DNA of 64,000 bases, from NCBI RefSeq assembly GCF_002934235.1, contig NZ_PTIS01000007.1:59102-123101 (forward strand), given 5' to 3'. Below the pieces are notes generated by a model. It ran no database searches. It was not told the DNA's origin and saw only the letters and a list, made by a program, of their open reading frames with translations. The DNA comes from Clostridium algidicarnis DSM 15099 (GTDB lineage Bacteria > Bacillota > Clostridia > Clostridiales > Clostridiaceae). Positions 1-7,815 of this stretch are shown here, one piece after another (positions within the stretch are counted from its first letter, which is position 1; every line of letters begins with the position of its first letter). A program made the translations under genes and the position numbers.

Positions 1-483
1 AGCATAGTGTTCTTAAGAAAGATATTACCTAAAGGTGCAGATGAATCTTATGGTATAGATGTAGCAAAACTTGCAGGCCTTCCAAAAGAGGTTATAAATA
101 GGGCAAGAGATATCCTTTTAAGCCTTGAGAAGGATTCTAAGAGTAAAAGGATATCGAAGGAAAAGCATTTAGATAACAAAAAAGATCTAGATGGTGAAAA
201 GATTCTAGATAATGAAAAAAATTTAAAGAGCAATTCAAATAATGAACTTGAAATCAATGAAAATATTGATAAAGAAGACCCACTTAAAATTAATAAAGAT
301 TTAATTAAAGAAGATAGCCATCAACCTCTGGATAAAAAGGATATATATCAGATAGGATTTAAAGACTTAAAGAAAGAAAACTTTATGGCAGATATATCTG
401 AAATTGATATACTAAACATGACTCCTTTAGATTGCATGGTTAAACTTAATGAACTGGTTAAAAAAGCTAAAGATATAGATTAA
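1..483 (+). CDS. mutS: DNA mismatch repair protein MutS, C-terminal fragment (5' end outside window)
   Basis: The reading frame is open from base 1 and ends at TAA 481-483, so only about the last 160 residues are seen. The start of the fragment ([20 protein letters not shown], then VINRARDIL) is the end of the MutS ATPase domain, which binds mispaired DNA and recruits MutL. The last 20 residues carry the usual MutS tail ([16 protein letters not shown]). Between these lies about 80 residues of Lys/Asp/Glu/Asn-rich low complexity sequence, which looks expanded. mutL follows 59 bases downstream, as in most Firmicutes. The stop codon sits in a 40-nt tandem duplication (see repeat at 445-524). Confidence 0.95.
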   Translation, partial: SIVFLRKILPKGADESYGIDVAKLAGLPKEVINRARDILLSLEKDSKSKRISKEKHLDNKKDLDGEKILDNEKNLKSNSNNELEINENIDKEDPLKINKDLIKEDSHQPLDKKDIYQIGFKDLKKENFMADISEIDILNMTPLDCMVKLNELVKKAKDID

Positions 484-524
484 ACTTAATAAATTAGATA
501 AAAAAATTAAGGATATAAATTAAT
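445..524 (+). repeat. Imperfect 40-nt tandem duplication across the mutS stop codon
   Basis: Bases 445-484 (last 12 codons of mutS plus TAA) and 485-524 align without gaps, with about 9 differences, mostly transitions. Copy 1 encodes [16 protein letters not shown]. Copy 2, read in its own frame, encodes LNKLDKKIKDIN-stop. Copy 2 is untranslated in the mutS frame because the stop at 481 precedes it and the period is not a multiple of three. Confidence 0.75.
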
Positions 525-542
525 AAAAGGTGGTGATACCTT

Positions 543-2444
543 TTGGATAGAATTAATATTTTAGATGAAAACACCTCAAATAAAATTGCAGCAGGGGAGG
601 TTGTTGAAAGAGCCTCTTCTGTAGTTAAAGAACTTTTAGAAAATAGTATAGATGCTAAGGCAAAAAATATTACAATTCAAATAGAAGAGGGTGGAGAAAC
701 TTTAATAAAAATAATTGATGATGGTGTAGGCATACATCCTGATGATATAAAAACTGCCTTTATACCTCATGCTACAAGTAAGATTTCAGTTATTGAAGAT
801 ATATACAATATAAACACTCTAGGATTTAGAGGAGAGGCTTTAGCTAGTATAGCAGCGATCTCTAAGGTAAGACTATCTTCTAGAATAACCTCTAATGATT
901 TTGGTGTAGAAATTTTTGTATCTTGTGGTAAGATTGAATCTATAAAAGAAGTTGGATGTAATGTAGGTACAACTATAGAAGTAAGAGACATATTTTATAA
1001 CGTGCCTGCAAGAAAAAAGTTTTTAAAGTCTAAAACAAGAGAAACCTCATTGATTAGTGAGATTGTAAGTAAAATTGCCCTTTCTAATCCAGAAATATCT
1101 TTTAGTTATTATAATAACAATAAAAAATCTTTAACTACTTATGGAACCTCTAATCAGCTAGATAGCATAAGAAGTATTTATGGTAAAACCATAGCTGATA
1201 ACTCTATATATTTTGAAAATCATAAAGATACCTTATCTGTATATGGATATATAGGTACCGAGGAGATAAGTAGAAAAAGTAGAAACAACCAATCTATTTT
1301 TATTAATAAAAGATTTATCAAAAATAGAACTATAACCACTGCTGTAGAAAATGCTTATAGAAGCTTTTTGACTATTAATAAACATCCATTTTTCATAGTG
1401 TTTATTGATATTTTTCCTGAATATATTGATGTTAATATACATCCAACTAAGGCTGAAATTAAATTTAAAGATGAAAGAATCATTTATTCTTCTGTGTTTA
1501 ATGCAGTCCATAATAAATTAAAAGATCATCTAGAAGGCAGCTTTTATTTACCCGAGGAAAAAAATAAACCAAGTATTTATGAAGGTTCTCCTTATGAAAA
1601 GATAAACTTTCTAAAAGAGAATTCAAACTTTGTTCAAAATTCAAGTGAGCCTAAAAGTAATGACTATAAATATGGCCATGATGATTTACCTAGTATACAA
1701 AAGGATGCTTTTAATGATACTAAGGGTTCTGTAAATCAAGATGATGTTATGTTAAATAAAGAAGATATAACTGTGGGAACTATAGATATTCCAGTAGATT
1801 TAAAAAGCCACGATCTATCTAGATCTGAGATTCAGTTAGATGAAGATAGCTTTAAAAAAGATAAACTTCCGCCGTTAAATGTAATAGGTCAATATAATAA
1901 AACCTATATATTAGCAGAATATGATCATACACTATATATTGTCGACCAACATGCAGCACACGAAAAAATATTTTTCGAGAAGTATAAAAAAGAAATTGTA
2001 AATTCAAATGTCATAATACAAAGCTTACTTACTCCTTGTATTTTAGAGCTTAACTATGAGGATTTTGGATATTATATTGAAAATAAAGAACTGTTTTTAA
2101 AAAGTGGATTTCATATAGAAGAATTTGGTGAAAACACCTTATATATTAGAGAAGTTCCTTATATATTAGGTAAACTAGATGTTAAAAACACATTTTTATC
2201 TATATTAGATGATATTAAAAATTTCGGTACAGGAAGTACGGATGTTGTAAAGTATAATAGAATTGCAACTATGGCATGCAAGTCTGCCATAAAAGGAAAT
2301 GATAAACTATCTTTAGATGAGATGAAATCATTATTAAAAGAGCTTTCTACAATAGAAGAGCCTTTTACTTGCCCTCATGGTAGACCAACAATTATAAAAT
2401 TTACTAATTATGAATTAGAAAAAAAATTTAAAAGGGTACAATAG
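543..2444 (+). CDS. mutL: DNA mismatch repair protein MutL
   Basis: This 633-residue MutL is the GHKL ATPase that couples MutS mismatch recognition to strand removal. The N-terminal ATPase motifs are clear: LLENSIDA (31-38), DDGVGI (59-64) and GFRGEAL (94-100). A variable acidic linker covers roughly 340-440. The C-terminal domain has DQHAAHEKIFFE at 468-479, the DQHA(x)2E(x)4E metal site of nicking-competent MutL, and CPHGRP near 610-615. It therefore belongs to the endonuclease class found in bacteria lacking MutH. The start is TTG at 543, behind AAGGTGGTGA; the next residues (DRINILDENTSNKIAAGEV) match the family N-terminus. It sits between mutS and miaA. Confidence 0.97.
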   Translation: MDRINILDENTSNKIAAGEVVERASSVVKELLENSIDAKAKNITIQIEEGGETLIKIIDDGVGIHPDDIKTAFIPHATSKISVIEDIYNINTLGFRGEALASIAAISKVRLSSRITSNDFGVEIFVSCGKIESIKEVGCNVGTTIEVRDIFYNVPARKKFLKSKTRETSLISEIVSKIALSNPEISFSYYNNNKKSLTTYGTSNQLDSIRSIYGKTIADNSIYFENHKDTLSVYGYIGTEEISRKSRNNQSIFINKRFIKNRTITTAVENAYRSFLTINKHPFFIVFIDIFPEYIDVNIHPTKAEIKFKDERIIYSSVFNAVHNKLKDHLEGSFYLPEEKNKPSIYEGSPYEKINFLKENSNFVQNSSEPKSNDYKYGHDDLPSIQKDAFNDTKGSVNQDDVMLNKEDITVGTIDIPVDLKSHDLSRSEIQLDEDSFKKDKLPPLNVIGQYNKTYILAEYDHTLYIVDQHAAHEKIFFEKYKKEIVNSNVIIQSLLTPCILELNYEDFGYYIENKELFLKSGFHIEEFGENTLYIREVPYILGKLDVKNTFLSILDDIKNFGTGSTDVVKYNRIATMACKSAIKGNDKLSLDEMKSLLKELSTIEEPFTCPHGRPTIIKFTNYELEKKFKRVQ

Positions 2445-2492
2445 TTTATGTTATTCCACTCTAGCATAAACCATTTAATTAAGGTGATCTAA

Positions 2493-3416
2493 ATGAAAGA
2501 CAAATTAATAATACTCACAGGGCCTACAGCAGTTGGTAAAACAGATTTATCTATTAGGCTTGCTAAGAGTATTGATGGAGAAATAATTTCAGCAGATTCT
2601 ATGCAAATATATAAGGATATGGATATTGGATCAGCTAAGGTAGAACAAAGATTTCAAGAAGAGGTACCACATCATTTAATAGATATAATATCTCCAATGG
2701 ATAGTTTTACAGTTTCAGAATATAAATCTTTAGCCACTGAAAAAATTAAAGATATCATTAGTAGAAAAAAGATACCTATAATTTCAGGTGGTACGGGCCT
2801 TTATATAGATTCTATTATATGCAACTTAGATTTTACTGAAGGAAACAAAGACATTGATTATAGAAATTATCTAGAAAACTTAACAAAAGAAAAAGGGAAA
2901 CAATATGTCCATGGTATGCTTAAGGACATAGATACAGAAAGTTATGATAAAATCCATCCAAACAATTCGAAAAGAGTTATTAGAGCATTAGAAGTTTACC
3001 ACATTACGGGAAAACCCTTTAGTTCTTTTAAAAGAGATAATTTATATGATGTTCCTTATGATATATATTATTATGCCCTTACTATGAATAGGAAAGATTT
3101 ATATGATAGAATAAATAAAAGGGTAGACATTATGATGAAGCACGGGCTTTTAGAAGAGGTAACTAAGTTGAAATCCTTAGGCTGCAGTGAGAACTTACAA
3201 TCTATGCAAGGAATTGGATATAAAGAACTACTAAAATATCTTAGTTTAGATACTAACTTAGATGATGCTATAGAGGATATAAAACAAAATTCTAGAAATT
3301 ATGCAAAAAGGCAACTAACTTGGTTTCGAAAGGACCCAAGGGTTAAATATATGGATAAAGATATATATTCAGATGAAGAAATATTAAATTTTATTACTAA
3401 AGAAATAAAAGGTTAA
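2493..3416 (+). CDS. miaA: tRNA dimethylallyltransferase MiaA
   Basis: MiaA transfers a dimethylallyl group to N6 of A37 in tRNAs that read U-starting codons. The 307-residue length is normal. The P-loop GPTAVGKT is at 10-17, followed by the DSMQIY motif near 35-40 and the GGTGLY motif near 97-102, all diagnostic of the family. The ATG is preceded by AAGGTGATCTAA. A small GTTTATG/CATAAAC hairpin lies in the 48-bp gap after mutL, so coupling to mutL is possible but not certain. hfq follows, an order shared with many bacteria. Confidence 0.97.
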   Translation: MKDKLIILTGPTAVGKTDLSIRLAKSIDGEIISADSMQIYKDMDIGSAKVEQRFQEEVPHHLIDIISPMDSFTVSEYKSLATEKIKDIISRKKIPIISGGTGLYIDSIICNLDFTEGNKDIDYRNYLENLTKEKGKQYVHGMLKDIDTESYDKIHPNNSKRVIRALEVYHITGKPFSSFKRDNLYDVPYDIYYYALTMNRKDLYDRINKRVDIMMKHGLLEEVTKLKSLGCSENLQSMQGIGYKELLKYLSLDTNLDDAIEDIKQNSRNYAKRQLTWFRKDPRVKYMDKDIYSDEEILNFITKEIKG

Positions 3417-3517
3417 TAAGGCGCTATATATTATAAACTATTAATCTATACAATCTAAAGAGGATATTTTCTATATTTATAGAATACTACCTTAAAGATA
3501 TTTTGGAGGATGAGGAT

Positions 3518-3760
3518 ATGAATAAATTAACAAATAACTTACAAGACATATTTTTAAATGAATCAAGAAAAAATAATGTACCCGTAGTTATGTACCTTAC
3601 TAATGGATTTCAGCTAAAAGGTATAGTTAAAGGCTTTGATAATTTTATTATTATACTTGATTCAGATGGTAAAGAAATGCTAGTATATAAACATGCGATT
3701 ACAACAATAACCCCGCTAAAACCAATTTCATTTAATAACACTGAAGAATTCAATAAATAA
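3518..3760 (+). CDS. hfq: RNA chaperone Hfq
   Basis: This 80-residue Sm-fold protein forms a hexamer that binds small RNAs and mRNAs. The Sm1 region ([20 protein letters not shown]) and the Sm2 motif (YKHAITTI) are clear. The acidic C-terminal tail is short, as usual in Firmicutes. A TTG at 3503 opens the same frame, but GGAGGA at 3505-3510 lies inside that extension with ideal spacing to ATG 3518, so 3518 is chosen. miaA lies upstream, and a strong terminator follows. Confidence 0.96.
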   Translation: MNKLTNNLQDIFLNESRKNNVPVVMYLTNGFQLKGIVKGFDNFIIILDSDGKEMLVYKHAITTITPLKPISFNNTEEFNK

Positions 3761-3778
3761 TTTGTTTGATTTTAGGGG

Positions 3779-3811
3779 TTAATAGGCAACTTAGTTGCCT
3801 ATTAATTTATT
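3779..3811 (+). terminator. Rho-independent terminator after hfq
   Basis: A perfect 12-bp stem (3779-3790 with 3794-3805) with a 3-nt loop is followed by TTTAT. It closes the mutS-mutL-miaA-hfq run. Confidence 0.8.
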
Positions 3812-3851
3812 GTATTTACATATAAATTTAAAATTCGAAGGAGACTAAATA

Positions 3852-5132
3852 ATGCTTGACGCTACAAAAGAACTATATAAATCTAATTACGGAATAAGCG
3901 ATAAAATCTTAGAACTATATGAAATGACTTTAAAAGATATAGATGATCAATTTAAGATGTATGATGAGATAAGAGAATATAATCAAACAAAGGTTTTGAT
4001 GGCACTGCAAAAAGAAAGAATAAGCGATATACATTTTACTAATTCTTCAGGTTATGGTTATGGAGATATAGGAAGAGACGCACTTGAAAAAGTTTATTGC
4101 AGAATATTTAATGCAGAAGCTGCCCTTGTAAGACCGCACTTTGTAAATGGTACACATGCCATAGGTACAGCACTTTTCGGTAATTTAAGACCTAATGATA
4201 CTATGTTATCTATTTGTGGTACCCCTTATGATACTCTTCATGGGATAATTGGAATAAGCAACGAAACAAATATCGGTTCACTTAAAGAGTACGGAATAAA
4301 TTATAAACAAATAGATTTATTTGAAGGTAAGGTTAACTTTAAAGCTATAAAGTCAGAGCTTGAAACTGATAAAAGCATAAAGCTTATACATATACAACGT
4401 TCTACAGGTTATGGCTGGAGAAAATCATTTTTAATTTCTGAAATAGAAGAAATGATTACTTTTATAAAGGACATAAGAAAAGATGTAATTGTATTTGTTG
4501 ATAATTGCTATGGTGAATTTATAGATACAAAAGAACCTACAGATGTTGGTGCTGACTTAATGGCCGGTTCATTAATAAAAAATATAGGTGGAGGTATTTC
4601 TCCTACAGGAGGCTATATAGTTGGAAAAGAGGAGTATGTTAAACAAGCATCCTTTAGACTAACTGTGCCAGGGATAGGAGGGGAGTGTGGGTCAACTTTT
4701 GGAGTGATGAGACAATTGTTTCAAGGCCTTTTTCTGGCTCCACATATATCTATGGAAGCAGTAAAAACAGCTGTATTTGCCTCAAGACTTATGGAACTTT
4801 CAGGATTTGAGGTTATGCCAAAATTTGATGATAAAAGAAGTGATATAATACAAGCTATAAAGTTTAATGATAAGGATATTTTAATTAACTTTTGCAAGGG
4901 CATACAACAAGGATCACCTATAGATTCCTTTGTGGAATGTGAGCCATGGGAAATGCCAGGATATGAAGATCAAGTAATCATGGCTGCTGGAGCGTTTATT
5001 CAAGGATCCTCCATAGAACTTTCAGCAGATGCACCTATAAGAGATCCATATATAGCTTATCTTCAAGGTGGATTAACCTTTGATCATGGTAAGCTTGGAG
5101 TTTTAATAGCACTGTCTAAAATAATGAAATAA
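3852..5132 (+). CDS. Methionine gamma-lyase family PLP-dependent protein (YnbB / aluminium resistance family)
   Basis: The 426-residue fold-type I PLP enzyme resembles the Met_gamma_lyase/YnbB family found next to hfq in many Firmicutes. Its substrate has not been firmly established; the name rests on similarity to cystathionine and methionine lyases. The cofactor lysine is probably K243 in AGSLIKNIGGG, and FVDNCYGEF upstream supplies the aspartate that contacts the pyridine ring. The start ATG follows AAGGAGACTAAATA. It lies between the hfq terminator and a bidirectional terminator shared with lexA, so it is probably transcribed alone. Confidence 0.9.
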   Translation: MLDATKELYKSNYGISDKILELYEMTLKDIDDQFKMYDEIREYNQTKVLMALQKERISDIHFTNSSGYGYGDIGRDALEKVYCRIFNAEAALVRPHFVNGTHAIGTALFGNLRPNDTMLSICGTPYDTLHGIIGISNETNIGSLKEYGINYKQIDLFEGKVNFKAIKSELETDKSIKLIHIQRSTGYGWRKSFLISEIEEMITFIKDIRKDVIVFVDNCYGEFIDTKEPTDVGADLMAGSLIKNIGGGISPTGGYIVGKEEYVKQASFRLTVPGIGGECGSTFGVMRQLFQGLFLAPHISMEAVKTAVFASRLMELSGFEVMPKFDDKRSDIIQAIKFNDKDILINFCKGIQQGSPIDSFVECEPWEMPGYEDQVIMAAGAFIQGSSIELSADAPIRDPYIAYLQGGLTFDHGKLGVLIALSKIMK

Positions 5133-5133
5133 T

Positions 5134-5175
5134 AAAACAATAAAAGCACTATAACTTTAGTGCTTTTATTGTTTT
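5134..5175. terminator. Bidirectional terminator between the PLP enzyme gene and lexA
   Basis: A perfect 17-bp stem (5134-5150 with 5159-5175) has an 8-nt loop. A-rich and T-rich ends on both sides fit use by the two convergent genes. Confidence 0.85.
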
Positions 5176-5784
5176 CTAATATCTTCTATATATTCCTACT
5201 AGTTTTCCTAAAACAACACAGTCTTTTACTATTATTGGGCTCATACTCTTATTCTCTGGCTGAAGTCTTATAAAACCATCTTCTTTAAAAAATCTTTTTA
5301 TTGTAGCTTCGTTTTCTATTAGCGCTACAATAATTTCACCATTGGTTGCAGTTTCACCTTTTTCAATAATGGCCAAATCGCCACTATGTATTCCTGCATC
5401 AATCATGCTATCCCCACTTACCTTTAATATAAATAAGTCCTTATCATGTTTTACAAAGTTCATAGGCATAGAAAATGTATCTTCAATATTTTCTACAGCT
5501 AAGATAGGTAATCCAGCAGTAACTTTTCCTATGATTGGGATATCAACCATTTCCTTTTTAGACATGGATAGTTCTAATATTTCTAGAGCTCTTGGTTTTG
5601 TAGGATCTCTTTTTATAAAACCTTTTTTCTCTAATCTTTTTAAGTGTCCATGAACAGTAGAAGTCGATTTTAATGACACTGCCTCACATATTTCTCTTAC
5701 TGAAGGAGGATAACCTTTTAATTCAGTATAGCTCTTTAAAAATGCGTATATTTCTTCTTGTTTTGAATTTGCTTGTTCCGTCAT
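5176..5784 (-). CDS. lexA: SOS response transcriptional repressor LexA
   Basis: LexA represses the SOS regulon and is inactivated by RecA-stimulated self-cleavage. With the ATG at 5784 it has 202 residues, normal for the family; the longer frame back to 5838 adds unrelated hydrophobic sequence. The winged helix-turn-helix covers about 1-65 ([20 protein letters not shown]). The cleavage bond is A90-G91, and the catalytic dyad is S126 (SGDSMIDAG) and K163 (ATIKRF). Its promoter carries a LexA box, so it should be autoregulated. The Cys-motif gene at 5987 is divergent. Confidence 0.97.
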   Translation of the reverse strand: MTEQANSKQEEIYAFLKSYTELKGYPPSVREICEAVSLKSTSTVHGHLKRLEKKGFIKRDPTKPRALEILELSMSKKEMVDIPIIGKVTAGLPILAVENIEDTFSMPMNFVKHDKDLFILKVSGDSMIDAGIHSGDLAIIEKGETATNGEIIVALIENEATIKRFFKEDGFIRLQPENKSMSPIIVKDCVVLGKLVGIYRRY

Positions 5785-5818
5785 TAATAAACACCCCACA
5801 ATCTTAATTAATAAAATT

Positions 5819-5857
5819 ATTATACCATATAATCTCACTTAATTCAAACCTACGTTC
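5819..5857 (-). promoter_or_regulatory. lexA promoter with overlapping LexA box
   Basis: On the minus strand TTGAAT (5842-5847) and TATAAT (5819-5824) are 17 bp apart. The sequence GAACGTAGGTTT (5846-5857) matches the Gram-positive LexA box GAAC-N4-GTTY and overlaps the -35 by two bases, as expected for an autorepressor. Confidence 0.75.
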
Positions 5858-5918
5858 TTTTAATTTGATAATATTTACAAAAAGTTTTCTTATGCTATTT
5901 TTCATTATTTTTTTAAAA

Positions 5919-5946
5919 TTGATTTTTAAAATCTTTGTGTTATAAT
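5919..5946 (+). promoter_or_regulatory. Sigma-A type promoter for the Cys-motif gene
   Basis: TTGATT (5919-5924) and TATAAT (5941-5946) are 16 bp apart, about 40 bases before the gene. Confidence 0.6.
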
Positions 5947-5986
5947 ATAATACTAAAGTTTAATATATTGTAAATTTAAGATAGAG

Positions 5987-6418
5987 GTGATTACTACGGA
6001 TAAAAATAAAAACAAACTATCTAATTATGATTCTAGCACAGAGGATGATATGTGTGACTTAGATCCAAATAAGATTTGTGACAATTGCTTTAAGTGTTTA
6101 GAGGAAAACATCTCAGATGTACGTTCTATAAATATGGAAGATCTAGAGAACTATGTTTTAGAAGGGGAAGAGTTTCCAAAGAACTTAGCGGACTTAGAAT
6201 ATGCGCCCAATGAGAATAAGCCTAATTATGAATCTGATGATAAAAACTTTAATTTAGAAAATATAAATGATCCATATATAGAAGAAGTGGACAATAAAAA
6301 AGTTTATTTTATAGAAGATTTAGAAAACGTAAAAAGTATATTAGATAACGAGTCAAATTTTAATTCATTAGCAACTGAAGCCTATCCAGGATTAATAATA
6401 TTAAAAGGAAAAGAGTAG
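5987..6418 (+). CDS. Conserved-type small acidic protein with N-terminal Cys motif, function unknown
   Basis: I do not recognise a named family. The 143-residue product is very acidic and has no membrane segment or signal peptide. Near its N-terminus it carries CDLDPNKICDNCFKC, a C-x7-C-x2-C-x2-C arrangement that could bind zinc or an iron-sulfur centre (inference). The start is uncertain. GTG 5987 overlaps the only good ribosome site (GAGGTGA, 5984-5990). ATG 6050 has GAGG five bases upstream but would place the first Cys at residue 2. In-frame ACG 5996 sits at ideal spacing from GAGGTGA. The gene has its own promoter and terminator and is divergent from lexA. Confidence 0.7.
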   Translation: MITTDKNKNKLSNYDSSTEDDMCDLDPNKICDNCFKCLEENISDVRSINMEDLENYVLEGEEFPKNLADLEYAPNENKPNYESDDKNFNLENINDPYIEEVDNKKVYFIEDLENVKSILDNESNFNSLATEAYPGLIILKGKE

Positions 6419-6466
6419 GGGATACGTAAGTAAAAAATAAATTATATACTAGTTAAAAATTAAATT

Positions 6467-6510
6467 TTACAGAGGTAAATTGAAATTCAATTGCCTCTGT
6501 AATTTTATTT
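6467..6510. terminator. Terminator between the Cys-motif gene and the recombinase gene
   Basis: The arms ACAGAGGTAAATTGAA and TTCAATTGCCTCTGT pair with one mismatch and one bulge and are followed by TTTTATTTT. The genes converge here, so it may serve both. Confidence 0.7.
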
Positions 6511-6572
6511 TAGATTTTAAAATAATATTATAGGTATAAATGGTCATAAGAGTTCTATATTTTTCTTTAAAA

Positions 6573-7568
6573 TCATATAGTTTCGTCTTGATTTAAAGGA
6601 TTAGATTTTACTGCTTCCCTCAATCTTTCGTCATCTACGTGAGTATATATTTGGGTAGTAGATATATTTTCATGGCCTAATATATCTTGAAGACTTCTTA
6701 TATCTACATTACCATGCTTGTACATTAAAGTTGCTGCAGTATGTCTTAATTTGTGAGGAGTATACTTATCACTATCTAACCCCGCTGCTTTTATATGTTT
6801 TTTTACTATTCTTTCAACGCTTCTTTTATTTATCCTATTATTTTTCGAACTTATAAATAAAGCATCCTTATCACTTTCTGCAACCTTTGATGCATCTCTT
6901 ACTTTTAAATAATCATCTATAGCACTTAATGTGGTTTGATTTAAATAAACCGTTCTTTCTTTATTTCCTTTACCTATAACAGTTAAAGTATCATCTTTAA
7001 TTCTAGAAATATTTATACCGCATAGCTCTGAAAGCCTTAATCCGCAATTTAGAAATATGGTTACTATGCAATAATCTCTCTCATAATTCTTTTCACTTTT
7101 ATCCATTGAATGTAGAAGGGTGCGGCTCTCACCAAGGGTTAAGTATACAGGGTTCCTTTGATTTATCTTTGGAGATTCTAATTCTGTAGCGGGATTTTCA
7201 TTAATGATCTTAGCCTTATTGTTAAGGTAATTAAAAAAAGACTTTAAGGTGGCTACTTTTCTAGCTCTAGCGTAATTTCCATTATTTCTATGTTTTTCAG
7301 TAAATGATATAAATGCATATAAATCAGTTAAAGATATTTGTTGAAGTAACGCTTTATCTACATCATTAATAGGTATATCCTCAAATTCTAAATCATCACT
7401 TGAAAGGCCTTTGTATGCTTTTATAAATCTTAAGAACATAGTTAAGTCAACTTTGTATGCTTCTATAGTATTTATTGATTTACCTTTAATAGTTTCTAAA
7501 TAGCTTAAAAACGCTATAACAGAAGGGGGAAGATCTTGATTATAAATACTCTTTATGTCATATTTCAT
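6573..7568 (-). CDS. Tyrosine recombinase, XerC/XerD type
   Basis: This is a 331-residue site-specific recombinase. An N-terminal SAM-like core-binding domain (about 13-120) precedes a catalytic domain holding the full set: R178 (CGLRLSEL), K200 (GKGNKERT), H272 and R275 (HKLRHTAAT), H299 (LGHEN) and nucleophile Y308 (QIYTHV). The start ATG 7568 lies five bases after AGGTGA; a GTG at 7577 is inside that ribosome site. Its position beside lexA and away from any phage gene suggests a housekeeping Xer protein acting on dif, but a second Xer paralogue elsewhere cannot be excluded. Confidence 0.92.
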   Translation of the reverse strand: MKYDIKSIYNQDLPPSVIAFLSYLETIKGKSINTIEAYKVDLTMFLRFIKAYKGLSSDDLEFEDIPINDVDKALLQQISLTDLYAFISFTEKHRNNGNYARARKVATLKSFFNYLNNKAKIINENPATELESPKINQRNPVYLTLGESRTLLHSMDKSEKNYERDYCIVTIFLNCGLRLSELCGINISRIKDDTLTVIGKGNKERTVYLNQTTLSAIDDYLKVRDASKVAESDKDALFISSKNNRINKRSVERIVKKHIKAAGLDSDKYTPHKLRHTAATLMYKHGNVDIRSLQDILGHENISTTQIYTHVDDERLREAVKSNPLNQDETI

Positions 7569-7633
7569 GATTATCACCTAAATTTCATATATTATTCCTA
7601 TATATATAGTTTACCTTACTTTTATAAAAAAGT

Positions 7634-7671
7634 AAATAACGTCGCTAAATATACATTTAGCGACGTTATTT
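7634..7671. terminator. 17-bp perfect hairpin downstream of purB (third of three)
   Basis: Arms 7634-7650 and 7655-7671 are perfectly complementary with a 4-nt loop. On the minus strand ACTTTTTTATA follows, so it can act as a terminator. Confidence 0.65.
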
Positions 7672-7687
7672 GTAGGATTTTAATTAT

Positions 7688-7716
7688 TTAACATAAAAAT
7701 CATGTTTTTATGTTAA
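7688..7716. repeat. 12-bp AT-rich hairpin downstream of purB (second of three)
   Basis: Arms 7688-7699 and 7705-7716 are perfectly complementary with loop TCATG. Confidence 0.6.
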
Positions 7717-7726
7717 AATCTAATAA

Positions 7727-7773
7727 AACTAAAGGTATCAAGTATGTTTCCACCACACTTGATACCTTTAGTT
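7727..7773 (-). terminator. purB terminator (first of three hairpins)
   Basis: Arms 7727-7743 and 7757-7773 form a perfect 17-bp stem with a 13-nt loop. TTTTATTAGATTTT follows on the minus strand. Confidence 0.75.
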
Positions 7774-7815
7774 AAGAAATCAGAATATACCAAGGCAAAA
7801 ATCGTGAAATTGGTT

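Noticed and set aside
1233..1511. 92-residue minus-strand frame inside mutL
   Set aside because: Overlaps the intact ATPase/transducer region of mutL and has no start context.
7634..7773. Possible CRISPR array or dif site beside the Xer gene
   Set aside because: The three hairpins have different sequences and no regular spacers; none resembles a 28-bp dif core with two Xer half sites.
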